13,719 bases of DNA, taken from contig JANBQS010000672.1 in assembly GCA_027577415.1 (NCBI GenBank), positions 1 to 13,719 of the forward strand. Direction: 5' to 3'. The stretch's first letter is position 1. Every line of letters begins with the position of its first letter. The translations under genes were made by a program, and so were the position numbers. A model generated the notes under the pieces. The model searched no databases. It saw only the letters and a list, made by a program, of their open reading frames with translations, and was not told where the DNA came from. Of this stretch, positions 1-7,898 are shown in pieces. The DNA is from Coemansia sp. RSA 922. Lineage: Eukaryota; Kickxellomycota; Kickxellomycetes; Kickxellales; Kickxellaceae.

Positions 1-601
1 TTGCTACAAGGCCCCAGGTGGATACAGTTGGAACGATCCTCAGCGTTCGCGCTTGCGACAATGCCAACCAAGAGAAGAGGGACGTGGCGGGTAATGGACC
101 GAGGAGGGGACAGGTGACGGGGGGCTGCCAGAAACAAGAGTCGTTCACGGTCTGGTAGATGGCTTGTCTCGTATGTGGGGAGCAGAGTTCCTCCAAATGA
201 GCTCCAATACAGGCAAGCCAAACGCCGGGCTAAGAGCTGATATAAACAAATGCAAAGAAGCAGAACCGTCGCTAATAGAACCACGAACGAATGGAAACAA
301 CAAAATCGTAAACACAAAAAAAAAAAATGAAATGAAAAAAAATTCGCAATCGAAGTGAAGAAAAATTCAGTTGAGAAAAAAAGGGGAGGGCACACAAAAG
401 GAGAGCCCCTTCATTTCAGGCACGGCAGATCGAGAGAGATCATATTTTTTTCTGCGGCTTAGCGCTTGTCTCACCCACACGCCGATCCTGGATTTAATCG
501 GCGCAGGCCAAATGAGTTTTATGCCTAAAAAAAGTCAAGCTGGTTGTTCGGCGCAAATGTGTAAAAAAATATCTTGCTACTGCCAATTTCTATATTTACT
601 A
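1..601. other. Region downstream of the IleRS gene, no supported gene
   Basis: This stretch lies past the IleRS stop. It contains long A runs on the plus strand (about 310-350), read as T tracts in the direction of IleRS transcription, which suits a 3' flank. A minus-strand frame without any ATG stays open from about 310 to the left edge. Its translation has no recognisable motif and I do not call it. The window edge cuts the region. Confidence 0.5.
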
Positions 602-3595
602 CTACTGCTGCGGCACACTAGCCATCACGTCATCACAGCGTCCACAGAGCGTGTTGATGGCAACAGAGTGAAAGTTCCAGCATCGTGGGCATTTGCACAG
701 GGGAGAGCGACGACAGACGATCGTAGCTTTAGTGTCATTGTCAAACGCAGCGACAACGTCCGTCTGCTCAAATTCACCGTCCGAAACTGGTGCCTTAGCT
801 CCACCGAGATCGTGCACGCTTGCCCTAGAGGTGATGCACACCTGGCACAGATCCTTCTCGTGGCTCTTCAACAGGCGACCAAGTCTCGACTCCAGCGACA
901 CGTAAATGTCCAACTCAGCCTCTAGCGAGCTCCCGACCAGTTTGTTCTTGCGCGCTGCCTCAATGGCTCGATTAGCCAAGCCGCGAACCTTGCGCAGCGC
1001 CACCCAGTCCTCAGCCAGCTCTGGGCTGTGCCAAACTTCGTCAGTCTGGTCCCACTTCTCTTGGAATACGCTAAACACCTCGGAGCCAAAGTCGCCACGC
1101 ATAGCCTTGGAAAACCCCCACGTCTCTTCGGCTAAGTGGCATGTAACGGGTGCCAATGTTGTCGTGTAGTTAATCAAAATATGACGCAGAACTGTCTGCG
1201 CGGACCGGCGCTCGAGACTCGACGAGCTGCTGGCGTAGAGCCGATCCTTGCACACGTCAAAGTAGAATGCCGACAGCGTGGTGTTGGTAAAGTGGTTGAG
1301 CGCCTGGGTCGCCCGGAAAAACTCGTATTTGCCAAACGCCGTCGTCGCTGCCTTTTTAAAGAGGTAAAGCTCGTGCAGCATGTACCGATCGATTTCGGGC
1401 AGCTGCTCATAGGGCACCACCATCTCAGGTGTGAATCCACTGAGGTTGCCTAGCATGAACCGCACTGTGCTGCGAATCTTGCGAATGGTGTCGCCAAAGC
1501 TAGCGAATATTGTCGGGCCAAAGCTGACGTCCTGCGTGTAGTCAGTTGCGCCTACTACCAATCGCAAGAGGTCCACGCCATAAGCCGGCTCGGCTTTCTT
1601 GTCCTTGCCGCCATCGATGACCTGGCTGGGCGCTAGGGTGTTGCCAATCGACTTTGCCATTTTGCGGCCTTGTTCGTCCAGCGTAAACCCATGCGTGACC
1701 AATGCCTTGTAAGGAGCCACGCCGCGTACTGCGTTTGACGTCAGCAACGACGATTGAAACCAGCCACGGTGCTGGTCGCTGCCCTCGAGGTACAGGTCAG
1801 CAAAAGCGCCCTGCTCGCCTTTATCGGCTCTCTTCTCTAGCAACTTCCATGATGTACCACTGTCGAACCACACATCCATCGTGTCCGTGCCCTTGACGTA
1901 AACCTCACCGTTGGCGAAGTACTGAGGGTGTACAAACGCCTCGACTGGAAGCGTCCACCAAGCATCGGTACCGCCGTTGGCTCGGATAACGCCAATAATG
2001 TGGTCAATAGACTCGGCAGTCAGCAGCGGTTCGCCGCTTTGCGCGTTGTACAGTACCGGAATGGGAACGCCCCACACTCGCTGGCGCGAAATACACCACT
2101 CCGACCGACCTCTTACAAATGACTCTAGTCTTCGCCGACCAGACTCGGGAACAACATTTACGTGCTTGAGCGAGTCACAGGCAGCATTTTTCAAGTCCTT
2201 TACGTCGGCAAACCACTGCGGGGTTGCACGCTGGATGATAGGCTTGTTCGTCCGCCAGTCGTAGGGATAGCTGTGCGTAAAGTCCGCCTTGAACAGGAGG
2301 GCATCCATCGTGGTCAATGTCTCTATAACCATGGCATTCCCCTCGGTCAGAACCTCCTTTCCCTCCAGTGCAGCTCCAGCCTGGCTAGTAAACCGACCGC
2401 AGTCATCAACTGGTGAATAGACGTCAATGCTGTGAGCCAATCCTAGCTCATAGTCCTCCTTTCCATGGCCAGGCGCCGTGTGAACCAAACCAGTGCCCGA
2501 GTCGCCAGTCACGTAGTCCGCCAGCAAGACCTTGCACACCTTGTTGCGCAACACACTTGTGTAAGTCAGTCCCTCCAAGTCGCTGCCTTTGAGCGTTCGA
2601 ATCACCTCGGCAGTCGACCCTCCAGGCAGCAACTCAACAACTGCCGCCAATCTGTCCTTGCCAATAAGCAGCTGGTAGTCTGGCTTACTTTCTTGCGAGA
2701 CACGTACCAATACGTAGCCCATATCGCGGTGTACCGCAATAGCGCAGTTTGCCGGTAGCGTCCACGGCGTCGTTGTCCAAATCAGTGCCTCAACAGCTGT
2801 GGTGGATCCCAGGCGTGCCGCCGATTCAGTTGTCAGCGGGAACTTTACATACACGCTCGTACTGACATGGTTCGCGTTGTACTCTAGCTCCGCCTCGGCC
2901 AGCGCCGTACGCGACGAAGGCGACCAGTAAACGGGCTTGTTTTGGCGGTAGATATAGCCACGCACAACCATCTCCCTGAATACTTCTAGCTGGCTTGCCT
3001 CGTACTCTGGGTCCAATGTCAAGTATCGGTTGGACCAATCGCCCATGACGGCATACTCCTTGAAGCTTTTCGTCTGGCTGGCCACTGCCTTCATGGCAAA
3101 GTTGCGTGCCAGCCTGCGAATCTCCATCGGGTTCAGCGAGTCCTGGTCACGACCCCTCAGTGTCGCCAGCGCCTTTTGCTCGATCGGCAGCCCGTGCGTA
3201 TCAAACCCAGGGATATAGAGCACTCGTCTGCCTTGCATTACCTGGTACCGATTTACAATATCCTTCAGCACCTTGTTCATGAAGTGGCCAACGTGGAGCT
3301 CGCCGTTGGCGTATGGCGGACCGTCGTGCAAGATAAACTGTGGACCTGGGTTGTTTTCGTACTGCCATTTGTATAGCGTGTCTGTACAGCGCTCCCGGAA
3401 CTGCTTTTCTCGCCGTGCTGCATCGGCGCGCAGTGGAAAGGCAGTCTTGGGTAGTCGGAGTGTGTGTGAATAGGACCCAGCTGGTTTGTCTTCTCCTGTG
3501 GCGGCGCTCGCAAGTGACCGCGCTGACAACTTGCTCCCCAGCGCGAACGAGCGCTTTACTGGCGCCAACCGCAGGGCGGCAAATGACTGATTCAT
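602..3595 (-). CDS. ISM1: Mitochondrial isoleucyl-tRNA synthetase (class I, IleRS)
   Basis: Charges mitochondrial tRNA-Ile with isoleucine in the matrix. The 997-residue product matches the usual length of fungal mitochondrial IleRS. Counting from the ATG at 3595: a basic, Ser/Ala/Arg-rich presequence without acidic residues (about 1-33) fits matrix targeting. The HIGH motif is HVGH (101-104). The CP1 editing domain shows TTTPWTLPAN (274-283) and HTAPGHGKEDY (near 372-382). WFDSGTSW is at 576-583 and the KMSKS loop is KMAKS (645-649). A C-terminal bacterial-type zinc finger has CKCPRCW and CGRC (about 967-987). The frame stays open upstream to 3682, but that codon is GTG and the added residues are hydrophobic, so ATG 3595 is the likely start. 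No intron is needed. It ends in a TAG after VPQQ. Base composition is richer in GC than the small genes to the right. Confidence 0.96.
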   Translation of the reverse strand: MNQSFAALRLAPVKRSFALGSKLSARSLASAATGEDKPAGSYSHTLRLPKTAFPLRADAARREKQFRERCTDTLYKWQYENNPGPQFILHDGPPYANGELHVGHFMNKVLKDIVNRYQVMQGRRVLYIPGFDTHGLPIEQKALATLRGRDQDSLNPMEIRRLARNFAMKAVASQTKSFKEYAVMGDWSNRYLTLDPEYEASQLEVFREMVVRGYIYRQNKPVYWSPSSRTALAEAELEYNANHVSTSVYVKFPLTTESAARLGSTTAVEALIWTTTPWTLPANCAIAVHRDMGYVLVRVSQESKPDYQLLIGKDRLAAVVELLPGGSTAEVIRTLKGSDLEGLTYTSVLRNKVCKVLLADYVTGDSGTGLVHTAPGHGKEDYELGLAHSIDVYSPVDDCGRFTSQAGAALEGKEVLTEGNAMVIETLTTMDALLFKADFTHSYPYDWRTNKPIIQRATPQWFADVKDLKNAACDSLKHVNVVPESGRRRLESFVRGRSEWCISRQRVWGVPIPVLYNAQSGEPLLTAESIDHIIGVIRANGGTDAWWTLPVEAFVHPQYFANGEVYVKGTDTMDVWFDSGTSWKLLEKRADKGEQGAFADLYLEGSDQHRGWFQSSLLTSNAVRGVAPYKALVTHGFTLDEQGRKMAKSIGNTLAPSQVIDGGKDKKAEPAYGVDLLRLVVGATDYTQDVSFGPTIFASFGDTIRKIRSTVRFMLGNLSGFTPEMVVPYEQLPEIDRYMLHELYLFKKAATTAFGKYEFFRATQALNHFTNTTLSAFYFDVCKDRLYASSSSSLERRSAQTVLRHILINYTTTLAPVTCHLAEETWGFSKAMRGDFGSEVFSVFQEKWDQTDEVWHSPELAEDWVALRKVRGLANRAIEAARKNKLVGSSLEAELDIYVSLESRLGRLLKSHEKDLCQVCITSRASVHDLGGAKAPVSDGEFEQTDVVAAFDNDTKATIVCRRSPLCKCPRCWNFHSVAINTLCGRCDDVMASVPQQ

Positions 3596-3884
3596 ATAAA
3601 TGCGTATCAATTGGAAACTTGAGACGAATGCAAAGACAAAGTTGATCCAAGTGGCGAGTGGCACAGATATCACTGATTGCACTCAGCATGCAAGGCTGGC
3701 GGATTACCAAAAAAGCATGATCTGGATCATAGCGGAAAGTGTATATTTTCTACATTGGAAATTTTGGGGGAGGGGAGGCCTCATATCGTTAAACTAAGCG
3801 CCAAGAGTTACGCGTATCAGATAGTTTATGCAGAGGTGAACGTTATGACACGCCTTGTTGAGCCAGTCACTTGAAGGCGGGGTC
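3596..3884 (-). promoter_or_regulatory. Probable 5' flank and promoter of the IleRS gene
   Basis: About 290 bases separate the IleRS ATG from the next possible minus-strand ORF. I see no convincing TATA box, which is common for housekeeping genes. The position is the only support. Confidence 0.4.
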
Positions 3885-3983
3885 CTAGATATCGCTATTG
3901 CTACCCGTGCGGCAGATAGGACAGGTACACATCCGATCTTGCAGAACCGGCGACGCTAGGAATGAATGGACACTGGACGACAT
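3885..3983 (-). CDS. Weak short ORF with a CPICR motif, possible terminal exon
   Basis: A 32-residue ATG-started ORF ends in CTCPICRTG followed by a short tail. CPxCR is how many RING fingers finish their last metal-binding pair. The frame stays open upstream, and intron-acceptor-like sequences precede it on the minus strand (TTTGCCTCAG ending near 4036, and TTTCTCTAG just before the ATG). It could therefore be a last exon rather than a whole gene. The rest of a RING domain is not visible in the upstream frames, so this may be chance. Confidence 0.15.
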   Translation of the reverse strand: MSSSVHSFLASPVLQDRMCTCPICRTGSNSDI

Positions 3984-5149
3984 GGTATAAACTAGAGAAA
4001 TTATAATGATGCTATGCAATATGGGCGAGTGACAGCTGAGGCAAAGTGTATATAGGTGAATAGATTATGCATTGGGAAGAGAGTATGAGGATGGCTGAGA
4101 GATAAACATTTATACAAAAAAAAAAGAACGCCGAAGATAGGAGCTGCGGCACAAGGATATGAGCAAAGGTTGGAGGAGCGAGAGTTTGCCAGAGTATACA
4201 TCCGTTAACTGCTTGGTTTCCCCCCATCCAGCCTTGGTCATTGTTACCGCTCTCTCCCTCCCTCCCTACTCAGAGAAATAAATTTAAGCACAACTGAGGG
4301 CCGCAATTAGTAGTTGTTCCGGTGTCTCAGATCTATTGCTAGGCTGTAGCAAGAGCAGGAAATAAGTAAGATACTACAATTACTCGCATTAAGATAGGAC
4401 ATTTCGCTTATAGCTCTTTATGCGTGGCCTCAGCCATGCTTACAAATTAATTGATTCTGGCGTAATGCGACCTATTCTTTGGTATTGTTTATTGGAGCCT
4501 GACTCCACCTTTGCGTCTATTACAACAGTGCACGCAGATGGGTCAAGACAGCCTGCGTCATGATTACACTCGGAAATAGCAACTACAGCAGTAGGCCGTC
4601 TGCCGAGCACATCACCTGGACTGGGCTGTAGTCCGGAGCGCATCAAGTACAATAAGAAAGAAGGTATTCGGATCCGGTTTACCTTAATTGCTAGCACTAC
4701 CCTCCCTCTTATTAGCTCCATTGCCAATATACAGATATGCCTAGTTTGCGAATAAACCTTGGCTCCATGGAGTAGTAGGCGGTTGGGTCCAGCACTCTTC
4801 TCCCCTGAATCCAGATACACCCGGAAACAGTGGTAGTGCTAGGGTGTGCTGGTAACAGAGGCCCACACAAAATGACAATGACTCTTAAGCGCCATCCTCC
4901 CTTACAGACCATTCCCTAAAATACACAGCGAGTGGTAGGGTCAAGCCAGTTATTCCTCCGCAAATCTTTCCTTTATCGCTGGCATAGCCTAAGAGTGTCG
5001 GGGGATCTACTGCGGTTCACCAGACGTAGCCTCCCTCCCTTTCTTGTCGATTCCGGACTTGCACCAAAGATTGTAGAAGCGAAACAATGACTCAGTTGGT
5101 TAATTGACATTTGAGCAATTTGTAATCAGCAAGTAATGAAAGCATTATC
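3984..5149. other. Gap with only weak ORFs
   Basis: Apart from the weak ORF at 4440-4721 I see no gene. There is a pyrimidine microrepeat (CTCC/CCCT repeats near 4253-4268, repeated more loosely near 4700 and 5032). An A10 run lies near 4116. Several short minus-strand frames have plausible splice-like signals, but none gives a recognisable product. I found no tRNA-like B box. Confidence 0.45.
4440..4721 (-). CDS. Hypothetical ORF, 93 residues, weak support
   Basis: This is the longest ATG-started frame in the gap between the IleRS gene and the small-gene array. The second half has a mixed, protein-like composition (for example TVVIDAKVESGS). Inside it, GTAAAC (just after an AAG codon, minus strand) and CTACAG bracket exactly 57 bases, so an in-frame intron could be removed without breaking the frame, leaving 74 residues. 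I recognise no domain. No TATA box or close poly(A) signal stands out. It may be a small gene, a relic, or a chance frame. Confidence 0.22.
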   Translation of the reverse strand: MELIRGRVVLAIKVNRIRIPSFLLYLMRSGLQPSPGDVLGRRPTAVVAISECNHDAGCLDPSACTVVIDAKVESGSNKQYQRIGRITPESINL

Positions 5150-5278
5150 ATGGCGGCTGCACCACACCACTTCCCTCAATCTCATATGCTGTCCCCCCAC
5201 GAATTTTGGAGCAAGTATGAATGTAGAGATAATCCAGATTTACCTGATACCAATGCGGATGCATCCATGGCTCGTTAA
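5150..5278 (+). CDS. Short ORF, 42 residues, doubtful
   Basis: The ATG sits in a good context (ATC before, GCG after) and opens a 42-residue frame ending NADASMAR. A perfect yeast-style branch-point sequence TACTAAC lies just downstream (near 5298), and GTATGA inside the ORF could act as a donor, so this might be a first exon. A downstream exon is not evident. The piece ECRD...NADAS loosely resembles the C-terminal part of the family A protein at 5892-6293 (ESRE...NADAS), which could mark a decayed copy or be chance. Confidence 0.2.
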   Translation: MAAAPHHFPQSHMLSPHEFWSKYECRDNPDLPDTNADASMAR

Positions 5279-5775
5279 CTGGCAGAATGAATGTAACTAC
5301 TAACATGCGTTCTCATTTGGTCGCTTATTTGGCAAAAAATAAAAATAAAAAAAAAACAGCGGAATTTCAAGATTCACTACAACTCGCTTTTCTCTTTTCC
5401 ATCAACACTTTTTTTTGACTGTTTGCCTTATATCAAAGAAATCGAGGTTGGATATCATCACCTATCTTCACTATAAGCTTTCACTCAAGCAAGCCGCAAG
5501 AGTTCCATCCAGCAGCTACGGCATTGTCTACAACATTGTACTATGTACTGATATTGACTCCCCTCATAATAATAGTTAACAACCCAAGAAGCTAATCCTG
5601 GCTATGACCAGAGCCATTGTTCGAATTGTCAAATCTGGAAATGTAGACCCACTATAGCTTCTAGCAGGTTGATCGCCTATAGCTACAGTATAGCTTGTTT
5701 TTGCCACAGAAATAGTGAAATATACAAAAGGCTGAAGGATTACAACTACATGCTAAGCCCTAAATAAATCAATAG
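5279..5775. other. AT-rich intergenic stretch
   Basis: Contains an A-rich tract (about 5334-5357) and T tracts (near 5409). Stops are frequent in all frames and nothing supports a gene. The right end borders the poly(A) signals of the family A gene at 5892-6293. Confidence 0.5.
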
Positions 5776-5777
5776 TA

Positions 5778-5783
5778 TTTATT
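5778..5783 (-). terminator. Poly(A) signal of family A copy 1
   Basis: AATAAA on the minus strand, about 110 bases after the stop of the gene at 5892-6293, within a TAAATAAATA-rich stretch. It follows the conserved 21-base block at 5803-5823. Confidence 0.5.
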
Positions 5784-5802
5784 TATGAATGTATTTATAA
5801 GA

Positions 5803-5823
5803 AATGAAGGAAAACTACATCCA
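5803..5823 (-). repeat. 21-base block shared by both family A 3' regions (copy 1)
   Basis: Identical over 21 bases to 7296-7316. It lies 68 bases after this gene's stop. The distance from the conserved Ile-Met codons is nearly the same in both copies (about 100 bases), so it is part of the duplicated 3' flank. Conservation above the surrounding sequence suggests an mRNA-stability or 3'-end element, which is inference. Confidence 0.7.
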
Positions 5824-5891
5824 AAAAGCCCTTCTATGTGAAAATGAGCCATTGGCTATTAATAACTAGCTTGCCACAATATGCAAAACTA

Positions 5892-6293
5892 TTAAAGAGA
5901 ATAATCTAACCCCGGATATTCTGACATGATGCTACTGGCATCAGCATTTGCAGAATTGGTATACAAGTAATCCTCTCTCGACTCCACAATATCATTGAAA
6001 AGGGCTTTATATCCCCTATTCTCTGCAGCAGCTACAACTTCCTTTCGCTTATCTTCACCTACACCCATGAGTAGATAGGCAAACTCCTCAGGGTGTCTAA
6101 TATGAAGATCACGTGCATTGCTTTTCATGAGCCTTATCAGCCCCTCCTTCTTAATAATGTAACCATACCAGTCGGATTGACGTTTGACGAGCCCTTCTAA
6201 CATATGACCAACATTGTCGTAGGTTTCATCTGAGCTTACACTAGTAACTCTGAACTTTTCATAGCTGTATCCAACTATAGCATATTTCACCAT
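5892..6293 (-). CDS. Family A small protein, copy 1 (longin-like fold suspected)
   Basis: Encodes 133 residues. It starts MVKYAIVGY and aligns without a gap over residues 1-123 with the neighbour at 7413-7784, about one third identical by eye. The strongest blocks are the N-terminal MVKYAxVGY, Y-L near 70-73, and GYxALFNxxVExRxxY near 93-108. Predicted layout: short beta strands at the start, a helix (about 25-38), central strands, then a long helix. This order recalls longin/profilin-like domains, but no sequence signature proves it. No signal peptide or membrane segment is seen, so it is probably cytosolic. Where copy 2 ends in CFIM, this copy reads SSIM and continues ten residues (to SL), because the stop codon position is TCA rather than TGA. 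Function unknown. Confidence 0.8.
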   Translation of the reverse strand: MVKYAIVGYSYEKFRVTSVSSDETYDNVGHMLEGLVKRQSDWYGYIIKKEGLIRLMKSNARDLHIRHPEEFAYLLMGVGEDKRKEVVAAAENRGYKALFNDIVESREDYLYTNSANADASSIMSEYPGLDYSL

Positions 6294-6397
6294 TCTCGTT
6301 CATAATATCTGAGGCGGTTGATCAATAAGTATACTTGGCAAAGAAAATATGTGTGGTGATTGTTCAGAAAGTGAAAATGGGGGGAGCGGTGGCTTGG

Positions 6398-6405
6398 TTT
6401 ATATA
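6398..6405 (-). promoter_or_regulatory. TATA box of family A copy 1
   Basis: CTATATAAACCAAG on the minus strand, about 105 bases before the ATG. The same sequence stands in the same place before copy 2. The leader between them is also conserved, with matching ACTTTCTGAACAA-type and CTTTGCCAA segments and CCGCC(T/A)CAGATA just before the start. Confidence 0.85.
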
Positions 6406-6520
6406 GCAGAAGAAGGCAGTGTCTTTCTTGTTGAAGTGAAAGCCAGGCAGGGTGCAATCTGCTCTCTCCTCCCCAATTTTCTTTTCTGGCAAGTAGCGAG
6501 GAGCGGCAACAATGACAACA

Positions 6521-6539
6521 TCCCTTTGCCTCAAAGGGA
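6521..6539. promoter_or_regulatory. Dyad TCCCTTTG-CCT-CAAAGGGA upstream of family A copy 1
   Basis: A perfect 8-base inverted repeat with a 3-base centre, about 230 bases before the ATG. It has the same CTTTG-N3-CAAAG core as the dyads at 6681-6700 and 8121-8137. The spacing suggests a dimer-binding site. CTTTG/CAAAG is also the core of HMG-box sites, so an HMG-type regulator is one possibility. Confidence 0.5.
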
Positions 6540-6680
6540 ATTCGAGTGTGTTTCCAGTGTTGTTGAGGTTTTGATAATGACATATTCATTTGCAAAAGCG
6601 GCAAGCTGCGTACATTTTCTCCTTATTTTTCTCATGGCAATCGACAAAAAAGCACAAGTGGAGACACCATCCAACTAGTG

Positions 6681-6700
6681 TTTCCTTTGATACAAAGAAA
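6681..6700. promoter_or_regulatory. Dyad CTTTG-ATA-CAAAG upstream of family A copy 1
   Basis: An imperfect inverted repeat (TTTCCTTTG and CAAAGAAA around ATA), about 390 bases before the ATG. It is the positional counterpart of the perfect dyad at 8121-8137 before copy 2; both are followed by CATG(A/G)CGTA. Conservation between the copies supports a role as an upstream control site. Confidence 0.5.
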
Positions 6701-6920
6701 CATGACGTACAATTTACAACATAGTTTCCAAAGTGGTGTATTTACGTGTTGATGACATATCGTTCTGATGCACTTTCCAAAAAGAGCACCAGAGGCTATT
6801 GATCATACCTCAATCATTGTCATACGTCATTATCTGAAGTGTGACCAATCTGACAGCTAGCTTTCCTCATCCAACCACTGCACGTTTGCAGTCTACAAGT
6901 TGTCCTATCGACACTTACAA

Positions 6921-7184
6921 GTCATTTACCCAACGTGTACGCTATTCTGAAGTAGCTTGCCTTTTTCTTTAACTACACTTCTGGTATTTCTCAGTTTGCA
7001 CCTGGTCATTGGTACGTCTACCACATAGTTTGAGCAATTGCTACCACAACATAGATGTGAAGTAATGAATTTGATAGGTTAGCTAGATGCTAACAAGCTG
7101 TGGGTTCCTGCCCACCAATCCAGCAAGCAGCCAGAACTATGGTCAGGTTTAGCCAGGGGTAAGAAAAGAGAGGCGGCGCCTTGT
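6921..7184. other. Intergenic stretch between family A copies
   Basis: No gene seen. It holds a small perfect hairpin GTTAGC-TAGAT-GCTAAC (7078-7094). Confidence 0.5.
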
Positions 7185-7198
7185 TTTATTTATTTATT
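7185..7198 (-). terminator. Overlapping poly(A) signals of family A copy 2
   Basis: On the minus strand the run of AAAT repeats contains AATAAA at three staggered positions. It is the first such signal after the gene at 7413-7784, about 215 bases past its stop, so the mRNA probably extends to here. Confidence 0.5.
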
Positions 7199-7295
7199 TA
7201 AATTCCTATAAAACTAAATGGAGTTTCAGGCCTGAAAAGGGCATATCCCACCGCGAGAGCAACAGATTGCTAATCGAGATCATGTGGTCACATAT

Positions 7296-7316
7296 AATGA
7301 AGGAAAACTACATCCA
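7296..7316 (-). repeat. 21-base block shared by both family A 3' regions (copy 2)
   Basis: Identical to 5803-5823. It lies 96 bases after the TGA stop of the gene at 7413-7784. Confidence 0.7.
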
Positions 7317-7412
7317 TAAAACCTTTATCCAAAAATAAAGACATTGAATGGTTGTCCAGTCAGCTACTACTGGCTAGTATATCAACTGAATTGCAGCAAG
7401 GTCCAAAGATAC

Positions 7413-7784
7413 TCACATTATGAAACAGGTGTCATCATGTTTAGGATCAGTCTTCATGTATTCTTTTCTCAATTCCACAACATGATTGAACAATGCTTCA
7501 TATCCATCCTTCATGGCGGTAAGACGGATATTTTCTAGCTCGTTGTTATCAACTGTTAGGAATAAATATACATACCCTTCATTTTCTTTATCCTTAACAG
7601 AACTTACATTATCCGACGCGATCCTTGTCAGCTCAGTCTTCGTAATGACTAAAATACAACATTCAGGGTTATGTTTGAAATATTCCCTTAGGAAATTATC
7701 AATATTACTTTGAATTCCGTCTGAGGTTACTCTAGCAACATCGAGTTTGCCATTGTAGTATCCAACAAAAGCATATTTCACCAT
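7413..7784 (-). CDS. Family A small protein, copy 2, with C-terminal CaaX box
   Basis: Encodes 123 residues starting MVKYAFVGY, in the same frame and length as copy 1 up to Ile-Met. The layout is beta (YAFVGYY), beta (LDVARVTS), helix (about 26-38), beta (CCILVITK), beta (YVYLFLTVD), long helix (about 85-108). This is the order of a longin/profilin-like fold, inferred from pattern only. The last four residues are CFIM: Cys, two hydrophobics and Met, a good farnesylation CaaX box. Ykt6 is a longin protein that also ends in a Cys-aliphatic-Met box, but it has a SNARE helix in between, absent here. The protein probably sits on a cytosolic membrane face if prenylated. Caution: GTGAGT, a good intron donor, overlaps the stop. 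Splicing it to TTTTCAG at 7232-7238 would replace the CaaX end by ten other residues. Confidence 0.82.
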   Translation of the reverse strand: MVKYAFVGYYNGKLDVARVTSDGIQSNIDNFLREYFKHNPECCILVITKTELTRIASDNVSSVKDKENEGYVYLFLTVDNNELENIRLTAMKDGYEALFNHVVELRKEYMKTDPKHDDTCFIM

Positions 7785-7890
7785 TTTTGAAGTACTATCT
7801 GTGGCGGCTGGTTAATAAATATAATTGGCAAAAGAAGATGCGTGTAAGTGTTGTTCTGAAAGTAAAAAAGGGGCTGTATCAGCGACTTGG

Positions 7891-7898
7891 TTTATATA
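7891..7898 (-). promoter_or_regulatory. TATA box of family A copy 2
   Basis: CTATATAAACCAAG on the minus strand, about 107 bases before the ATG at 7784. It matches copy 1 in both sequence and spacing. Confidence 0.85.

Larger units (their letters stand above)
5803..6920. repeat. Duplicated segment, family A copy 1
   Basis: Pairs with about 7296-8310. Similarity runs from the 21-base 3' block through the coding region, leader, TATA box, CTGGCAA(G/T)TAGCGAGGAGC, the CTTTG dyad and on to a CCAATC...CAGC segment. It is diverged, so the duplication is old or fast-evolving. Ends are approximate, by eye. Confidence 0.65.

Noticed and set aside
1174..1453. Frames on both strands inside the IleRS gene
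   Set aside because: They are shadows of a well-supported coding sequence in other frames.
4001..4227. Overlapping minus-strand frames rich in Phe, Leu and Ile
   Set aside because: The hydrophobic run comes from a T10 tract. The frames have no consistent start and no recognisable product.
5605..5630. GTTCGAATTG resembling a tRNA B box
   Set aside because: No acceptor stem or anticodon arm can be drawn around it, and no A box lies at the right distance.
7078..7094. Small perfect hairpin GTTAGC-TAGAT-GCTAAC
   Set aside because: Short and isolated, with no T tract or conserved partner. Not enough to call a terminator or site.
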